This document shows positions 35,435 through 43,646 of a stretch of DNA of 64,000 bases, piece by piece. The notes beneath the pieces are model-generated. The model was given only the letters and a program-made list of their open reading frames with translations. It ran no database searches and had not been told where the DNA came from. The position numbers and the translations under genes were made by a program. Position 1 is the stretch's first letter, and every line of letters starts with the position of its first letter. Origin of the DNA: Akkermansia sp. (GTDB lineage: Bacteria > Verrucomicrobiota > Verrucomicrobiia > Verrucomicrobiales > Akkermansiaceae); contig JAKSOU010000001.1 in NCBI GenBank assembly GCA_024405435.1, forward strand, positions 1 through 64,000, read 5' to 3'.

Positions 35435-37537
35435 ATGATAGACCGCTACCACCTGAGAACGGCAGACGTGCAAGTCTCCCTGCGCCGCACGGAGGCGGGC
35501 AAGCTGGTGATTTCATACCTCGGCGCGCCGCTTGCGGTGGCGGACGACGCCTTTGCGTCGCCCGCGTGCGAGTGGCCGCTGGCCGCCACGGATTTCGATT
35601 CCCGCGCGCTGTGGGGCAACTACAGCGGGGAGTTCGCGTACCACCTGCGCCTGCCGGACGGCACGCTCGGCTGGGATTTGCGCACCATGGACGTGCGGCA
35701 GGAGGGGAACACCCTCACCGCGCGGCTGGCGGACCCGCGCCACCCCGACATCGTGCTGACGCTCACGCTGCGGCTGTGGGAGGACGGCGTGCTCACGCAA
35801 GATGCCACCTTGCACAACGGCTCGCAGGGCCGCGTGGAGATTCTGCGCGCGCTATCCGCCGCCCTGCCCGTGCGCGCGGATTCACAGAAATACCACGTCA
35901 CCACGTTCCGCGGCGGCTGGGCGGGCGAGAACTATCTGCGCGAGCAGGAGCTGCTTCCCGGCAACACGCTGTCGGTTGGCAGCACCACGGGCATCAAGTG
36001 CGCGCAGGAGGGCACGCCGGGGTTCATCGTCTCGCTGGGCGCCCCCGCGCAGGAGGAACGCGGCAGCTGCATCCTGGGCGCGCTCGCGTGGAGCGGCAAC
36101 TACACGCTCACCTTCAAGCACAGCACCTACGGCCAGCTGTACCTGGGCCTGGGGCACGATTTCTCCCACGCGCCGCATGTGCTGGCGGCAGGCGCGGAAA
36201 TCGCGCTGCCCACGGCGGTGCTGGTGTTCAGCGCACGCGGCAAGGGGGATGCCTCGCGCCGCCTGCACCGGCACCTGCGGGAACACGTCATCCCCCGCGG
36301 CGGGGAGACTCGCCGTATCCTGCTCAACAGCTGGGAGGGCGTGCATTTCGACGTGGACGAGGCCACCCTGCACGCCATGATGCAAAAGAGCGCGCAGCTG
36401 GGCGTGGAGCTTTTCGTGCTGGACGACGGATGGTTCGGCAAGCGCAAGGACGACACCACATCGCTGGGCGACTGGACACCGGATGCGGAGAAGCTGCCGC
36501 ACGGGCTGCCCGCGCTCGCGGAGCACGCGCGCCAATGCGGCATCGACTTCGGCATCTGGATGGAGCCGGAGATGGTGAGCCCCCACAGCGAGCTGTATGA
36601 AAAAAACCCCGCGCTGGCCATCCGCCTGCCGGGCGTGCAGCCGCGGGAGGAGCGCCACCAGCTCGTGCTGGACCTTGCCAACCCCGCCGTGGAACCTGCC
36701 GACATGGTGTCCGATGTCCTGCAATCCGCCCCCGGCATCAGCTACGTGAAGTGGGACTGCAACCGCAAGATGAGCGACACCGGCTCCACCCACCTGCCCG
36801 CCGACATGCAGGGCAACCTGTTCTTCGACTACATCCAAAACTACTACGGCGGCATGCGGCGGCTGCGCGAACGGCACCCCGATGTGACGTTCCAATGCTG
36901 CTCCGCAGGCGGCGGCAGGCTTGACCTGGGCGCGGCTGCGTTCCATGAGGAGTTCTGGCTCTCCGACAACACGGACGCGCACGACCGCCTGTTCATGCAG
37001 TGGAGCGCCATCCACTTCCTGCCCGCCAATGCCATCGGCTGCCACGTCACCGCCAGCCCCAACCTCTACACCGGGCGGGAAACCACGCTCAAATTCCGCT
37101 TCGACGTGGCGCTCATGGGACGCCTCGGCCTGGAGCTGGACCCCCGCGCCGTGTCGGAGGACGACGCCGCGGAAATCCGCGAACGCATCGCCCTGGCCAA
37201 GGAGCTGCGCCCCATCGTGCAGCTCGGCGAGCTCTACCGCCTCGTCTCCCCCTACGCGGGTCCCGACTGCGCCGTGCTCTACCGCCACAAGGACGAGGCC
37301 CTGCTGCTCTGCTACACCACGGAGCGCGCCTACACGGACCAGCACACCCGCATCCCCCTGGCGGGCCTGAACCCCGCCGCCCGCTACTCCATAGAGGAGC
37401 TGCTGCCGGATGCCACCGGCACCCGCTGCCCGCTCCACGGACAAACCATCGGCGGAGACCACCTGCTGCACACGGGCATCCCCATCCACTGGAACCGCCC
37501 CCACCAGTCCTGCGTCATCCGCCTGCGGGAGTGCTGA
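35435..37537 (+). CDS. Alpha-galactosidase, GH36
   Basis: Hydrolyses terminal alpha-galactosides. The 700-aa product has the N-terminal beta-sandwich and a GH36 barrel. LLNSWEGVHFDVDE, LDDGWFGKRKDDTTSLGDW and DFGIWMEPEMV lie in the barrel. The nucleophile is Asp441 in YVKWDCNR and the acid/base is likely Asp511 in LSDNTDAHDR. There is no signal peptide, so cytoplasmic action is likely. It follows the exported-protein gene by 10 nt. Confidence 0.95.
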   Translation: MIDRYHLRTADVQVSLRRTEAGKLVISYLGAPLAVADDAFASPACEWPLAATDFDSRALWGNYSGEFAYHLRLPDGTLGWDLRTMDVRQEGNTLTARLADPRHPDIVLTLTLRLWEDGVLTQDATLHNGSQGRVEILRALSAALPVRADSQKYHVTTFRGGWAGENYLREQELLPGNTLSVGSTTGIKCAQEGTPGFIVSLGAPAQEERGSCILGALAWSGNYTLTFKHSTYGQLYLGLGHDFSHAPHVLAAGAEIALPTAVLVFSARGKGDASRRLHRHLREHVIPRGGETRRILLNSWEGVHFDVDEATLHAMMQKSAQLGVELFVLDDGWFGKRKDDTTSLGDWTPDAEKLPHGLPALAEHARQCGIDFGIWMEPEMVSPHSELYEKNPALAIRLPGVQPREERHQLVLDLANPAVEPADMVSDVLQSAPGISYVKWDCNRKMSDTGSTHLPADMQGNLFFDYIQNYYGGMRRLRERHPDVTFQCCSAGGGRLDLGAAAFHEEFWLSDNTDAHDRLFMQWSAIHFLPANAIGCHVTASPNLYTGRETTLKFRFDVALMGRLGLELDPRAVSEDDAAEIRERIALAKELRPIVQLGELYRLVSPYAGPDCAVLYRHKDEALLLCYTTERAYTDQHTRIPLAGLNPAARYSIEELLPDATGTRCPLHGQTIGGDHLLHTGIPIHWNRPHQSCVIRLREC

Positions 37538-37572
37538 CAATGGAGAAACTAGGCTGCCGTGATAAAAAAGGC

Positions 37573-37601
37573 TTGACAAATATTCCGATTTGGAATATAC
37601 A
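37573..37601 (+). promoter_or_regulatory. Promoter and operator of the toxin-antitoxin pair
   Basis: TTGACA 37573-37578, 17-bp spacer, TATACA 37596-37601. An inverted repeat ATATTCC-GATTT-GGAATAT (37580-37598) fills the spacer and touches the -10 box. GTG 37608 follows after 6 nt. Confidence 0.75.
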
Positions 37602-37607
37602 AGGCGT

Positions 37608-37970
37608 GTGAGTGACTGGGAGATCAGACGCACGGATCAATTTCAACGCGACTTGAAAAAGCTGCATAAATCGCGCCCCGTTGAAACGGCCAAGGTACTG
37701 CTAAACCTGGACACATACCTCGCTGCCCTCCGGCAATGCGACAACCCTCTGCAAATCGTCAAACTGATGACCTGCGTGCACCGTGAAGAAAGCGGATGCC
37801 ACGCCATCACCCAACAACCATTACCCCGAAACGCCATCCCCGTCCGCCTGTACCTCTACGCATGCGTTGTCAATAGAGTAGTTCACCTGATATGCGCGGG
37901 AACCAAGCAATCTCAACACAAGGATAACCAATTTTGCAAGGAATTCATCCAAAACCTGTCAAAGAAGTAA
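37608..37970 (+). CDS. RelE/HigB-like toxin
   Basis: A 120-aa protein of RelE-type length and pattern: WEIRRTDQFQRDLKKLHK at the start, a LRLYLYAC-like strand (PVRLYLYACVVNRVVHLICAG) and a basic C terminus. Members are mRNA interferases that act at the ribosome. The GTG at 37608 is chosen over an upstream in-frame TTG because that lies inside the promoter. The HTH antitoxin gene begins 5 nt after the stop, the toxin-first order of higBA-type modules. Confidence 0.7.
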   Translation: MSDWEIRRTDQFQRDLKKLHKSRPVETAKVLLNLDTYLAALRQCDNPLQIVKLMTCVHREESGCHAITQQPLPRNAIPVRLYLYACVVNRVVHLICAGTKQSQHKDNQFCKEFIQNLSKK

Positions 37971-37975
37971 AGACC

Positions 37976-38407
37976 ATGAGCACGAACGTTTACAAGACCA
38001 AAACTTGCACCCTCGATGAATTGATGAGAGAAATCGACCCCGCGCTTCCGGAAGAAGTGGAAGCGTTGCGGCGCAAATTCTCCATGAGCAGGGAAATCAT
38101 GCAGCGGCGCGTGGTAGCCGGGCTTACCCAGACGGAGCTGGGGCGGCGCATCGGCTGCACGCAATCGCGCATTTCTAAACTGGAGCGCAGCGAGAACGAT
38201 AAAATCAGCATGGAGGATTACCTGAAATGCGTGTGCGCCACCTCCACCAAAAAGGGAATCGCCTCGTCCTCCATCGGCATCGCGGAACAAATCTCCCATG
38301 TCGACTGGGGAAAACTCAGCAACTACATGGAACGTCTGCTCATTGCCGCGCCCGTCACGCAGCCGAAAAAGCCTAGAAGGAAGCGGGACTCAGGCGTTTT
38401 GGCTTGA
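37976..38407 (+). CDS. HigA-like HTH antitoxin
   Basis: A 143-aa protein with a Xre-type helix-turn-helix: RRVVAGLTQTELGRRIG, then CTQSRISKLERSEND. The position after a RelE-like toxin and the operator in the shared promoter support an autoregulating antitoxin. The C terminus is basic (KKPRRKRDSG). An upstream in-frame ATG exists inside the toxin gene; ATG 37976 is preferred for spacing. Confidence 0.8.
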   Translation: MSTNVYKTKTCTLDELMREIDPALPEEVEALRRKFSMSREIMQRRVVAGLTQTELGRRIGCTQSRISKLERSENDKISMEDYLKCVCATSTKKGIASSSIGIAEQISHVDWGKLSNYMERLLIAAPVTQPKKPRRKRDSGVLA

Positions 38408-38432
38408 TTGAGGAAACTGCAAGGAATAAAAT
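38404..38432 (+). promoter_or_regulatory. Sigma70-type promoter of fabI, leaderless
   Basis: TTGATT 38404-38409, 17-bp spacer, TAAAAT 38427-38432; 9 nt to the ATG at 38442. The -35 box overlaps the stop codon of the antitoxin gene. Confidence 0.65.
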
Positions 38433-38441
38433 CGGCATACC

Positions 38442-39236
38442 ATGACGGCAGAGAAACCATTGGAGGGGAAAGTCGGGATTGTGACGGGAGTTGCGAACCA
38501 CCGCAGCATTGCGTTCGGCATAGCCAAGGCTTGGCATGCGGCGGGGGCGCGGCTGATATTCAGCTACCAGGGGGAACGCCTGAAGGAGGGCGTGACCAAG
38601 CTGGTGCACGAGCACTTTGGGGAGGACACGCCGCTGTGCGAGCTGGACGTGGCGAGCGATGAATCCATCGACAACTTTTTCCGCTTTGTGGCGGAGCAGA
38701 CGCCGCGTGTGGACATGCTGCTGCACGCCATCGCGTTTGCACCGCGCGAGGCGGGCACGCTGGAGGGGCATTTCTCCGAGATTGGGCGCGAGGCGTTCCG
38801 CAGCTCGCTGGACATCTCGGCGTACTCGCTCATCGCGCTGTCGCGCGGGGTGGCGCCGCTGATGACCAACGGCGGCAGCATCACCGCGCTCACCTACCAC
38901 GCCAGCCGCTGCGTGGTGCCCAACTACAACCTGATGGCCGTCTCCAAGTCCGCATTGGAATCCTGCACGCGCTACCTGGCCTACGATCTGGCGCAGCGGG
39001 AGGCACCCATCCGCGTGAACTGCATCTCCGCCGGGCCCGTGCAAACGCTCGCCGCGCGCGGCGTGAGCGGGTTCACCACCATGCTCAAGCTCTACCAGGA
39101 AAAGGCCCCCCTGCACCGCTCCTGCACGCAGGACGAACTGGGAGCCATGGCCGCCTATCTGGCATCCGACGCCGCGGCGGCGGTTACGGGCCAGGTGCTG
39201 TACGTGGACGGCGGGTACTCCATCATGGGCATGTAA
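38442..39236 (+). CDS. fabI: Enoyl-[acyl-carrier-protein] reductase (NADH)
   Basis: Final reduction of fatty-acid elongation. The 264-aa product has the FabI cofactor pattern GIVTGVANHRSIAFGIAKA and the catalytic Tyr162-x6-Lys169 (YNLMAVSK), plus the C-terminal TGQVLYVDGGYSIMGM. Length is normal. Such enzymes are triclosan targets in other bacteria. The gene stands alone and faces the MarR-type regulator. Confidence 0.95.
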   Translation: MTAEKPLEGKVGIVTGVANHRSIAFGIAKAWHAAGARLIFSYQGERLKEGVTKLVHEHFGEDTPLCELDVASDESIDNFFRFVAEQTPRVDMLLHAIAFAPREAGTLEGHFSEIGREAFRSSLDISAYSLIALSRGVAPLMTNGGSITALTYHASRCVVPNYNLMAVSKSALESCTRYLAYDLAQREAPIRVNCISAGPVQTLAARGVSGFTTMLKLYQEKAPLHRSCTQDELGAMAAYLASDAAAAVTGQVLYVDGGYSIMGM

Positions 39237-39263
39237 TCCCCGCGCGGGCGGCGGCGGTGAGGC

Positions 39264-39740
39264 CTACTTGCCCGCCTGGCGCAGCTCCAGCTTGCGCACC
39301 ACGGAATCCAGGGCGGCCATCTCCTGCGGGGTGATATCCGCCGCGGCGGCGTCCAGCATATCGCGGAAATAGCCGTACACCTCATGGAACATGGACATGC
39401 CGCGCTCCGACAGGCGCAAAAGCACGGAGCGGCGGTCGGCGGGGTTGGGATGGCGCTCGAAAAAGCCCTTGCGCACCATGCCCTCCACCAGCAGGGAGGT
39501 GGCAGGAACAGACATCTGCATGCGCGCGGCCAGCGTTTTGAGCGGCACGCCCTCCGGATGGTCCGCCAGCAAAATCTTGAGCTGAGAAATGGCCGCGCCC
39601 TGGCGCATGGTGAGCCCCAGCATCTTCTTGAGATGGCCCGCGCTCACGTTGTGCACGCACTCGCGGCGCATGTCGTCCAGAAGGTTGAGCAGCTTCTGGA
39701 AAACCAAGTGCGGCGGAGGTGTTTTGGATACGGTTGCCAT
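39264..39740 (-). CDS. MarR-family transcriptional regulator
   Basis: A 158-aa winged-helix protein: LTMRQGAAISQLKILLADHP, recognition helix region MQMSVPATSLLVEGMVRKGF, then the wing NPADRRSVLLRLSERG. Members usually repress genes for efflux or aromatic-compound responses. Its targets are unknown; the adjacent SGNH gene is not divergent from it. It has its own leaderless promoter. Confidence 0.9.
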   Translation of the reverse strand: MATVSKTPPPHLVFQKLLNLLDDMRRECVHNVSAGHLKKMLGLTMRQGAAISQLKILLADHPEGVPLKTLAARMQMSVPATSLLVEGMVRKGFFERHPNPADRRSVLLRLSERGMSMFHEVYGYFRDMLDAAAADITPQEMAALDSVVRKLELRQAGK

Positions 39741-39749
39741 GCGGTGGGC

Positions 39750-39778
39750 ATTCTAACGGAAAGTGCGGGATTTTGCAA
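39750..39778 (-). promoter_or_regulatory. Sigma70-type promoter, leaderless
   Basis: Minus strand: TTGCAA 39778-39773, 17-bp spacer, TAGAAT 39755-39750; 9 nt to the ATG at 39740. Confidence 0.65.
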
Positions 39779-39788
39779 GCACCAACTC

Positions 39789-41201
39789 CTACGGCATGGG
39801 CGCGAATGCGCCGGAGCTGTCGGATGCGGCGGCGTGGAGGGTGGCGGGAAAGTCCGCGTGCTGGCCCAGCATCACGCCGTTGCAGAGGTTGCACTCCTGC
39901 GCGGCGGGAAGGGCCTCGCCGATGAGCTGGCCGTCCAGCCACACGTAGAATCCGCCGGGTATACCCTCCTTGGCGGGAACGCACGCCACGCGGATGGTGC
40001 AGCGGGAGGACATGTCGCGCGAGCAGAGGATGGTGTCGCCCCAAGTGATGTAGGCCTCGTTGACGGTGAGGCGGCCCATCCAGCGGCCGTTGCCCACCAG
40101 CACAGTGAACTTGCGCTCCGCGTCCCAGCCCTGCCGTGGGCCGTTGCCGAAGCTGATTTCAAACTCCGCGGTGTATCCGGCGGCATCGTCCACGGGCTTG
40201 CTCCAGGGAATCCACATGGCGGTTTCGGCATCATTGCAGAAGGAGAGGCCGTCCGCCACGGGTTTCAGGTTCTGGCAGCGCACGGACGGTGCCTTGTAGG
40301 AGGGCGTGTCGAACGCCGATGCGGCGCGGCGCTCCAGCCCCGCCGTGCGCCCGGGAATGCCCATGGCGCGCGCCAGGTTGCCCGCTACCAGCAGCGCCGC
40401 CTGGTCCGTGGGGTGGATGCGGTCCGGCGCGAACATCTGCGCCACCGCGTACCCGGCGGGTCTGGTGACATCTTGCAGCCCGGGGTTCACATCCACATAC
40501 ACCACGCGCAGGTGGGAATCACTGGCTGTGGGTGAGAATTCCTTGGAGAGCCACGTGTTGAACTCCACGATGTTCTTGGCGAGCGCATCCGATTTGTCCG
40601 TGGCGGTGACGGACATGAGGTAGAGCGTGGCGGGCTTGCCGCGACGGGCGGCGTTCTGAGCCATGGCCTGCACGTTCTCCGTCACGGCGGCGCGGATGTT
40701 CTCCCAAGAGGTTTCCCGCATGCCATTGAGATCGTTCGTGCCCAGCATGTAGGTGTAGGTGTCGGGGGAGTAGGTGTTGCCCGTGTAAGTGCCCACCCCG
40801 CCCTTGTTGTCGGGCGTGAGCTTGTCGGACACGCCGAGCCAGTTCTTGATGTTGGATGACTGGAGGCCGCTCACGCTGGTGAGGCGGCGGAAGCGCGTGC
40901 CGGACACCTCATCCGTCCAGATGTTGAACTGGGCGCAGTGCTCGTTGTCGAATTCACTCCCGCGGTAGGAAGCCTGCGAGAACGCGCCGCTGTAACAGCC
41001 CTTCAAATACCCCTGCGCATCGAAGGACACCCCGTTGTCGATGCAGTCCTTCTGCAGGAACCAGCGGTAGGAGTGGCTGTATGTGCCGTGGGAAATGGAA
41101 TCACCGATTGCCATCCACACGCCCAAATCCGCCGGCGCGGCCACGCAGAGCGAACCCAGCCCCACAACCGCCGCCAGTATGGATACATAAGCGCTTTTCA
41201 T
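39789..41201 (-). CDS. Exported SGNH/GDSL hydrolase with C-terminal lectin-like domain
   Basis: A 470-aa exported esterase. A signal peptide (to about LCVAA) is followed by an SGNH domain with AIGDSISHG (Ser35), LGTNDLNG and DRIHPTD as catalytic blocks. From about residue 270 the sequence changes to a beta-rich LamG-like domain (AAGYTAEFEISFGNG, GRLTVNEAYITWGD, GGFYVWLDGQLIG). The likely substrate is an esterified glycan. It is monocistronic with a consensus promoter. Confidence 0.82.
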   Translation of the reverse strand: MKSAYVSILAAVVGLGSLCVAAPADLGVWMAIGDSISHGTYSHSYRWFLQKDCIDNGVSFDAQGYLKGCYSGAFSQASYRGSEFDNEHCAQFNIWTDEVSGTRFRRLTSVSGLQSSNIKNWLGVSDKLTPDNKGGVGTYTGNTYSPDTYTYMLGTNDLNGMRETSWENIRAAVTENVQAMAQNAARRGKPATLYLMSVTATDKSDALAKNIVEFNTWLSKEFSPTASDSHLRVVYVDVNPGLQDVTRPAGYAVAQMFAPDRIHPTDQAALLVAGNLARAMGIPGRTAGLERRAASAFDTPSYKAPSVRCQNLKPVADGLSFCNDAETAMWIPWSKPVDDAAGYTAEFEISFGNGPRQGWDAERKFTVLVGNGRWMGRLTVNEAYITWGDTILCSRDMSSRCTIRVACVPAKEGIPGGFYVWLDGQLIGEALPAAQECNLCNGVMLGQHADFPATLHAAASDSSGAFAPMP

Positions 41202-41207
41202 GCCCCT

Positions 41208-41236
41208 ATCCTACACGCGGAACGCGCAATTGTCAA
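41208..41236 (-). promoter_or_regulatory. Sigma70-type promoter, leaderless
   Basis: Minus strand: TTGACA 41236-41231, 17-bp spacer, TAGGAT 41213-41208; 6 nt to the ATG at 41201. Confidence 0.75.
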
Positions 41237-41279
41237 ACTAGGCGCGCCGGCAGAAACACCCTCCGGGAATGAGGCGTCT

Positions 41280-41618
41280 CTACTTGCCGAATGTGTGCCG
41301 CCAATACGCGGAAATGTCGAAATAGAGGGTCTTGTCTTTGCCTCTGAGCACGTCGTAGTGGTGCCCGTCTTTCTCGGAAAGCCCCTGGATATCCGGCCTG
41401 AATCCATAAAGGGACTCGAAAATGACGTATTCCTGCCGTATGACCGCCGGGGTCTTTTCGGTGAGGACGATTGCGGTCTCCATGCTCTGCCCATCGCCCC
41501 CCTTGATTCCGCTATCCGTTGTCTTGAGATGCTGCAGCGTTGCCTGGGGATTCACCTGTGAACAGTTGCTCAGACAGAATCCCAGAGCAGAAAGGAAAAT
41601 GAATGGTATCGCTTTCAT
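41280..41618 (-). CDS. Small exported or lipoprotein-like protein, unknown family
   Basis: A 112-aa protein with a hydrophobic leader (MKAIPFIFLSALGFCLSNCSQ) whose Cys could be lipidated. The mature part has the phrases GIKGGDGQSMETAIVL and HHYDVLRGKDKTLYFDISAYW. This resembles a small family of exported proteins with GGDGxSxExAIxI and YFDIS motifs that I know only as uncharacterised. Function unknown. Confidence 0.6.
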   Translation of the reverse strand: MKAIPFIFLSALGFCLSNCSQVNPQATLQHLKTTDSGIKGGDGQSMETAIVLTEKTPAVIRQEYVIFESLYGFRPDIQGLSEKDGHHYDVLRGKDKTLYFDISAYWRHTFGK

Positions 41619-41641
41619 GGAACAGAATATCTACGTGTGAC

Positions 41642-41669
41642 ATCGTAGAGGAAATTCCCGCCGCGTCAA
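41642..41669 (-). promoter_or_regulatory. Sigma70-type promoter
   Basis: Minus strand: TTGACG 41669-41664, 16-bp spacer, TACGAT 41647-41642; 23 nt to the ATG at 41618. Confidence 0.55.
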
Positions 41670-41710
41670 GCAGTTTCATTCTCCCTTTGCGCGGTGCGTG
41701 TGGCGCGCAG

Positions 41711-41751
41711 GCAACAAACAGCCGCCCGGCGCCTTGGGGCGCGGGCGGCTG
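41711..41751 (-). terminator. Terminator of the GGGtGRT operon
   Basis: Stem CAGCCGCCC(G)GCGCC/GGCGCGGGCGGCTG with loop TTGG and one bulged base; on the minus strand it is followed by TTTGTT. Confidence 0.75.
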
Positions 41752-41773
41752 AAGTTTGGATGGATGAAGAAGG

Positions 41774-42775
41774 TTACTTCTTCATGGCTTCCTCCACGGC
41801 AACGGCCACGGAAACGGTGGCGCCCACCATGGGGTTGTTGCCCATGCCGATGAGGCCCATCATCTCCACGTGCGCGGGCACGGAGGAGGAACCGGCGAAC
41901 TGGGCGTCGCTGTGCATGCGGCCCAGGGTGTCGGTGAAGCCGTAGGAGGCGGGGCCGGCGGCCATGTTGTCCGGGTGGAGGGTGCGGCCGGTGCCGCCGC
42001 CGGAGGCGACGGAGAAGTACTTCTTGCCCTTGAGCTGGCACTCCTTCTTGTAGGTGCCGGCCACGGGGTGCTGGAAGCGGGTGGGGTTGGTGGAGTTGCC
42101 GGTGATGGAAACATCCACGCCCTCCAGCCACATGATGGCCACGCCCTCGCGCACGTCGTCCGCGCCGTAGCAGTTCACCTTGGAACGCTCGCCGTCGGAG
42201 AACGGGGTCTTCTTCACCACCTCGACCTTGCCGGTCATGTAGTCGAACTTGGTCTGGCAGTAGGTGAAGCCGTTGATGCGGGAGATGATGTAGGCGGCGT
42301 CCTTGCCGAGGCCGTTGAGGATGACGCGCAGCGGCTTCTGGCGCACCTTGTTGGCGGAGCGTGCGATGCCGATGGCGCCTTCGGCGGCGGCGAAGGACTC
42401 GTGGCCGGCCAGGAAGCAGAAGCACTCGGTCTCCTCGCGCAGGAGCATGGCGGCCAGGTTGCCGTGGCCCAGGCCCACCTTGCGGTCGTCCGCCACGGAG
42501 CCGGGGATGCAGAAGCTCTGCAGGCCCTCGCCGATGGCCTCGGCGGCGTCGGCAGCCTTGGTGCAGCCCTTCTTGATGGCGATGGCGGCGCCCACGGTGT
42601 AGGCCCAGCCGGCGTTCTCGAAGGCGATGTTCTGGATGCCGCGCACGATGGCGCGCACGTCGATGCCCTTGTCAAGGCAGACCTTCTCGGCCTCCTCGCA
42701 GGAGCTGATGCCGTACTTGGCCAGGACCGGTGTGATCTGGTCGATGCGGCGGGAGTATGATTCAAAAAGAGGCAT
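41774..42775 (-). CDS. GGGtGRT family protein
   Basis: A 333-aa cytoplasmic protein that carries the family-naming motif GGGTGRTLHP near residue 263. Other conserved-looking blocks are GIQNIAFENAGWAYTVGAA, GLGHGNLAAMLLREETECFCFLAGHESFAAAEGAIG and MGLIGMGNNPMVGATVSVAV. Its biochemical function is not known to me. It follows the NifU-like gene by 29 nt and, unlike promoter-proximal genes here, has a Shine-Dalgarno-like AAAGGAT upstream, so the two are surely one operon. Confidence 0.88.
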   Translation of the reverse strand: MPLFESYSRRIDQITPVLAKYGISSCEEAEKVCLDKGIDVRAIVRGIQNIAFENAGWAYTVGAAIAIKKGCTKAADAAEAIGEGLQSFCIPGSVADDRKVGLGHGNLAAMLLREETECFCFLAGHESFAAAEGAIGIARSANKVRQKPLRVILNGLGKDAAYIISRINGFTYCQTKFDYMTGKVEVVKKTPFSDGERSKVNCYGADDVREGVAIMWLEGVDVSITGNSTNPTRFQHPVAGTYKKECQLKGKKYFSVASGGGTGRTLHPDNMAAGPASYGFTDTLGRMHSDAQFAGSSSVPAHVEMMGLIGMGNNPMVGATVSVAVAVEEAMKK

Positions 42776-42804
42776 AATGGTATCCTTTCTGTGTTGGTGG
42801 TTGA

Positions 42805-43497
42805 TTACTCGTGGCGGGGGTCGATGTACTTGGCGGCGCCATCGAAACGGCCGTAGGTGCCGGTGTACTTCTTCACGGCCTCGTTGGCGTCCGTGCCCTT
42901 CTTGATTTCCTCCATCATGGGTCCCATCTTGACGTACTGGTAGCCGATGATTTCGCCGTTCTCGTCCAAGGCGATCTTGGTGATGTAGCCCTCCGCGAGC
43001 TCCAGGTAGCGCGGGCCCTTGGCGAGCGTGCCGTAGAGCGTGCCGGTCTGGGAGCGCAGGCCCTTGCCCAGGTCCTCAAGGCCGGCGCCGATGGGCAGGC
43101 CGCCCTCGGAGTAGGCGCTCTGCGTGCGGCCGTACACAATCTGCAGGAAGAGCTCGCGCATGGCGGTGTTGATGGCGTCGCACACCAGGTCGGTGTTCAG
43201 GGCTTCCAGCACGGTCTTGCCCGGCAGGATTTCAGAGGCCATGGCGGCGGAGTGGGTCATGCCGGAGCAGCCGATGGTTTCCACCAGGGCTTCCTGGATG
43301 ACGCCGTTCTTCACGTTGAGGGTGAGCTTGCACGCGCCCTGCTGGGGTGCGCACCAACCCACGCCGTGAGTCAGGCCGGAGATGTCCTCGATCTTGGTTG
43401 ATTGCGTCCAGGCACCCTCCTGGGGGATGGGTGCGGGGCCGTGGTTGCAGCCCTTCTTGACGCAGCACATGTTCTCAACTTCAGTTGTATACTGCAT
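42805..43497 (-). CDS. NifU/IscU-like iron-sulfur scaffold protein
   Basis: A 230-aa protein. A NifU_N-type region has Cys49 and Cys56 (WCAPQQGAC), Cys77 (IGCSGM) and Cys106 (LVCDAI), and extra Cys at the N terminus (CC at 11-12, Cys17). Classical IscU uses three conserved Cys to build a [2Fe-2S] cluster. No cysteine desulfurase or other Isc/Suf gene is adjacent. An upstream -10-like TATACT at 43575-43580 would give a leader of about 76 nt containing GGGGAATTCCCC. The start could also be the Met at residue 10. Confidence 0.82.
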   Translation of the reverse strand: MQYTTEVENMCCVKKGCNHGPAPIPQEGAWTQSTKIEDISGLTHGVGWCAPQQGACKLTLNVKNGVIQEALVETIGCSGMTHSAAMASEILPGKTVLEALNTDLVCDAINTAMRELFLQIVYGRTQSAYSEGGLPIGAGLEDLGKGLRSQTGTLYGTLAKGPRYLELAEGYITKIALDENGEIIGYQYVKMGPMMEEIKKGTDANEAVKKYTGTYGRFDGAAKYIDPRHE

Positions 43498-43646
43498 GGT
43501 TTTGTATATTGCTTGTTTGGAAAAGGTTTTCCCCCGCGCGCGGGATGCGCGCCGGGGAATTCCCCGCTGGGCAGAGTATACACCCCCCGCGCTGGAAATG
43601 CGAGTGAAAAATCACGCGCGCGGGGAAGATTTTTGCCTTGCAGGCG

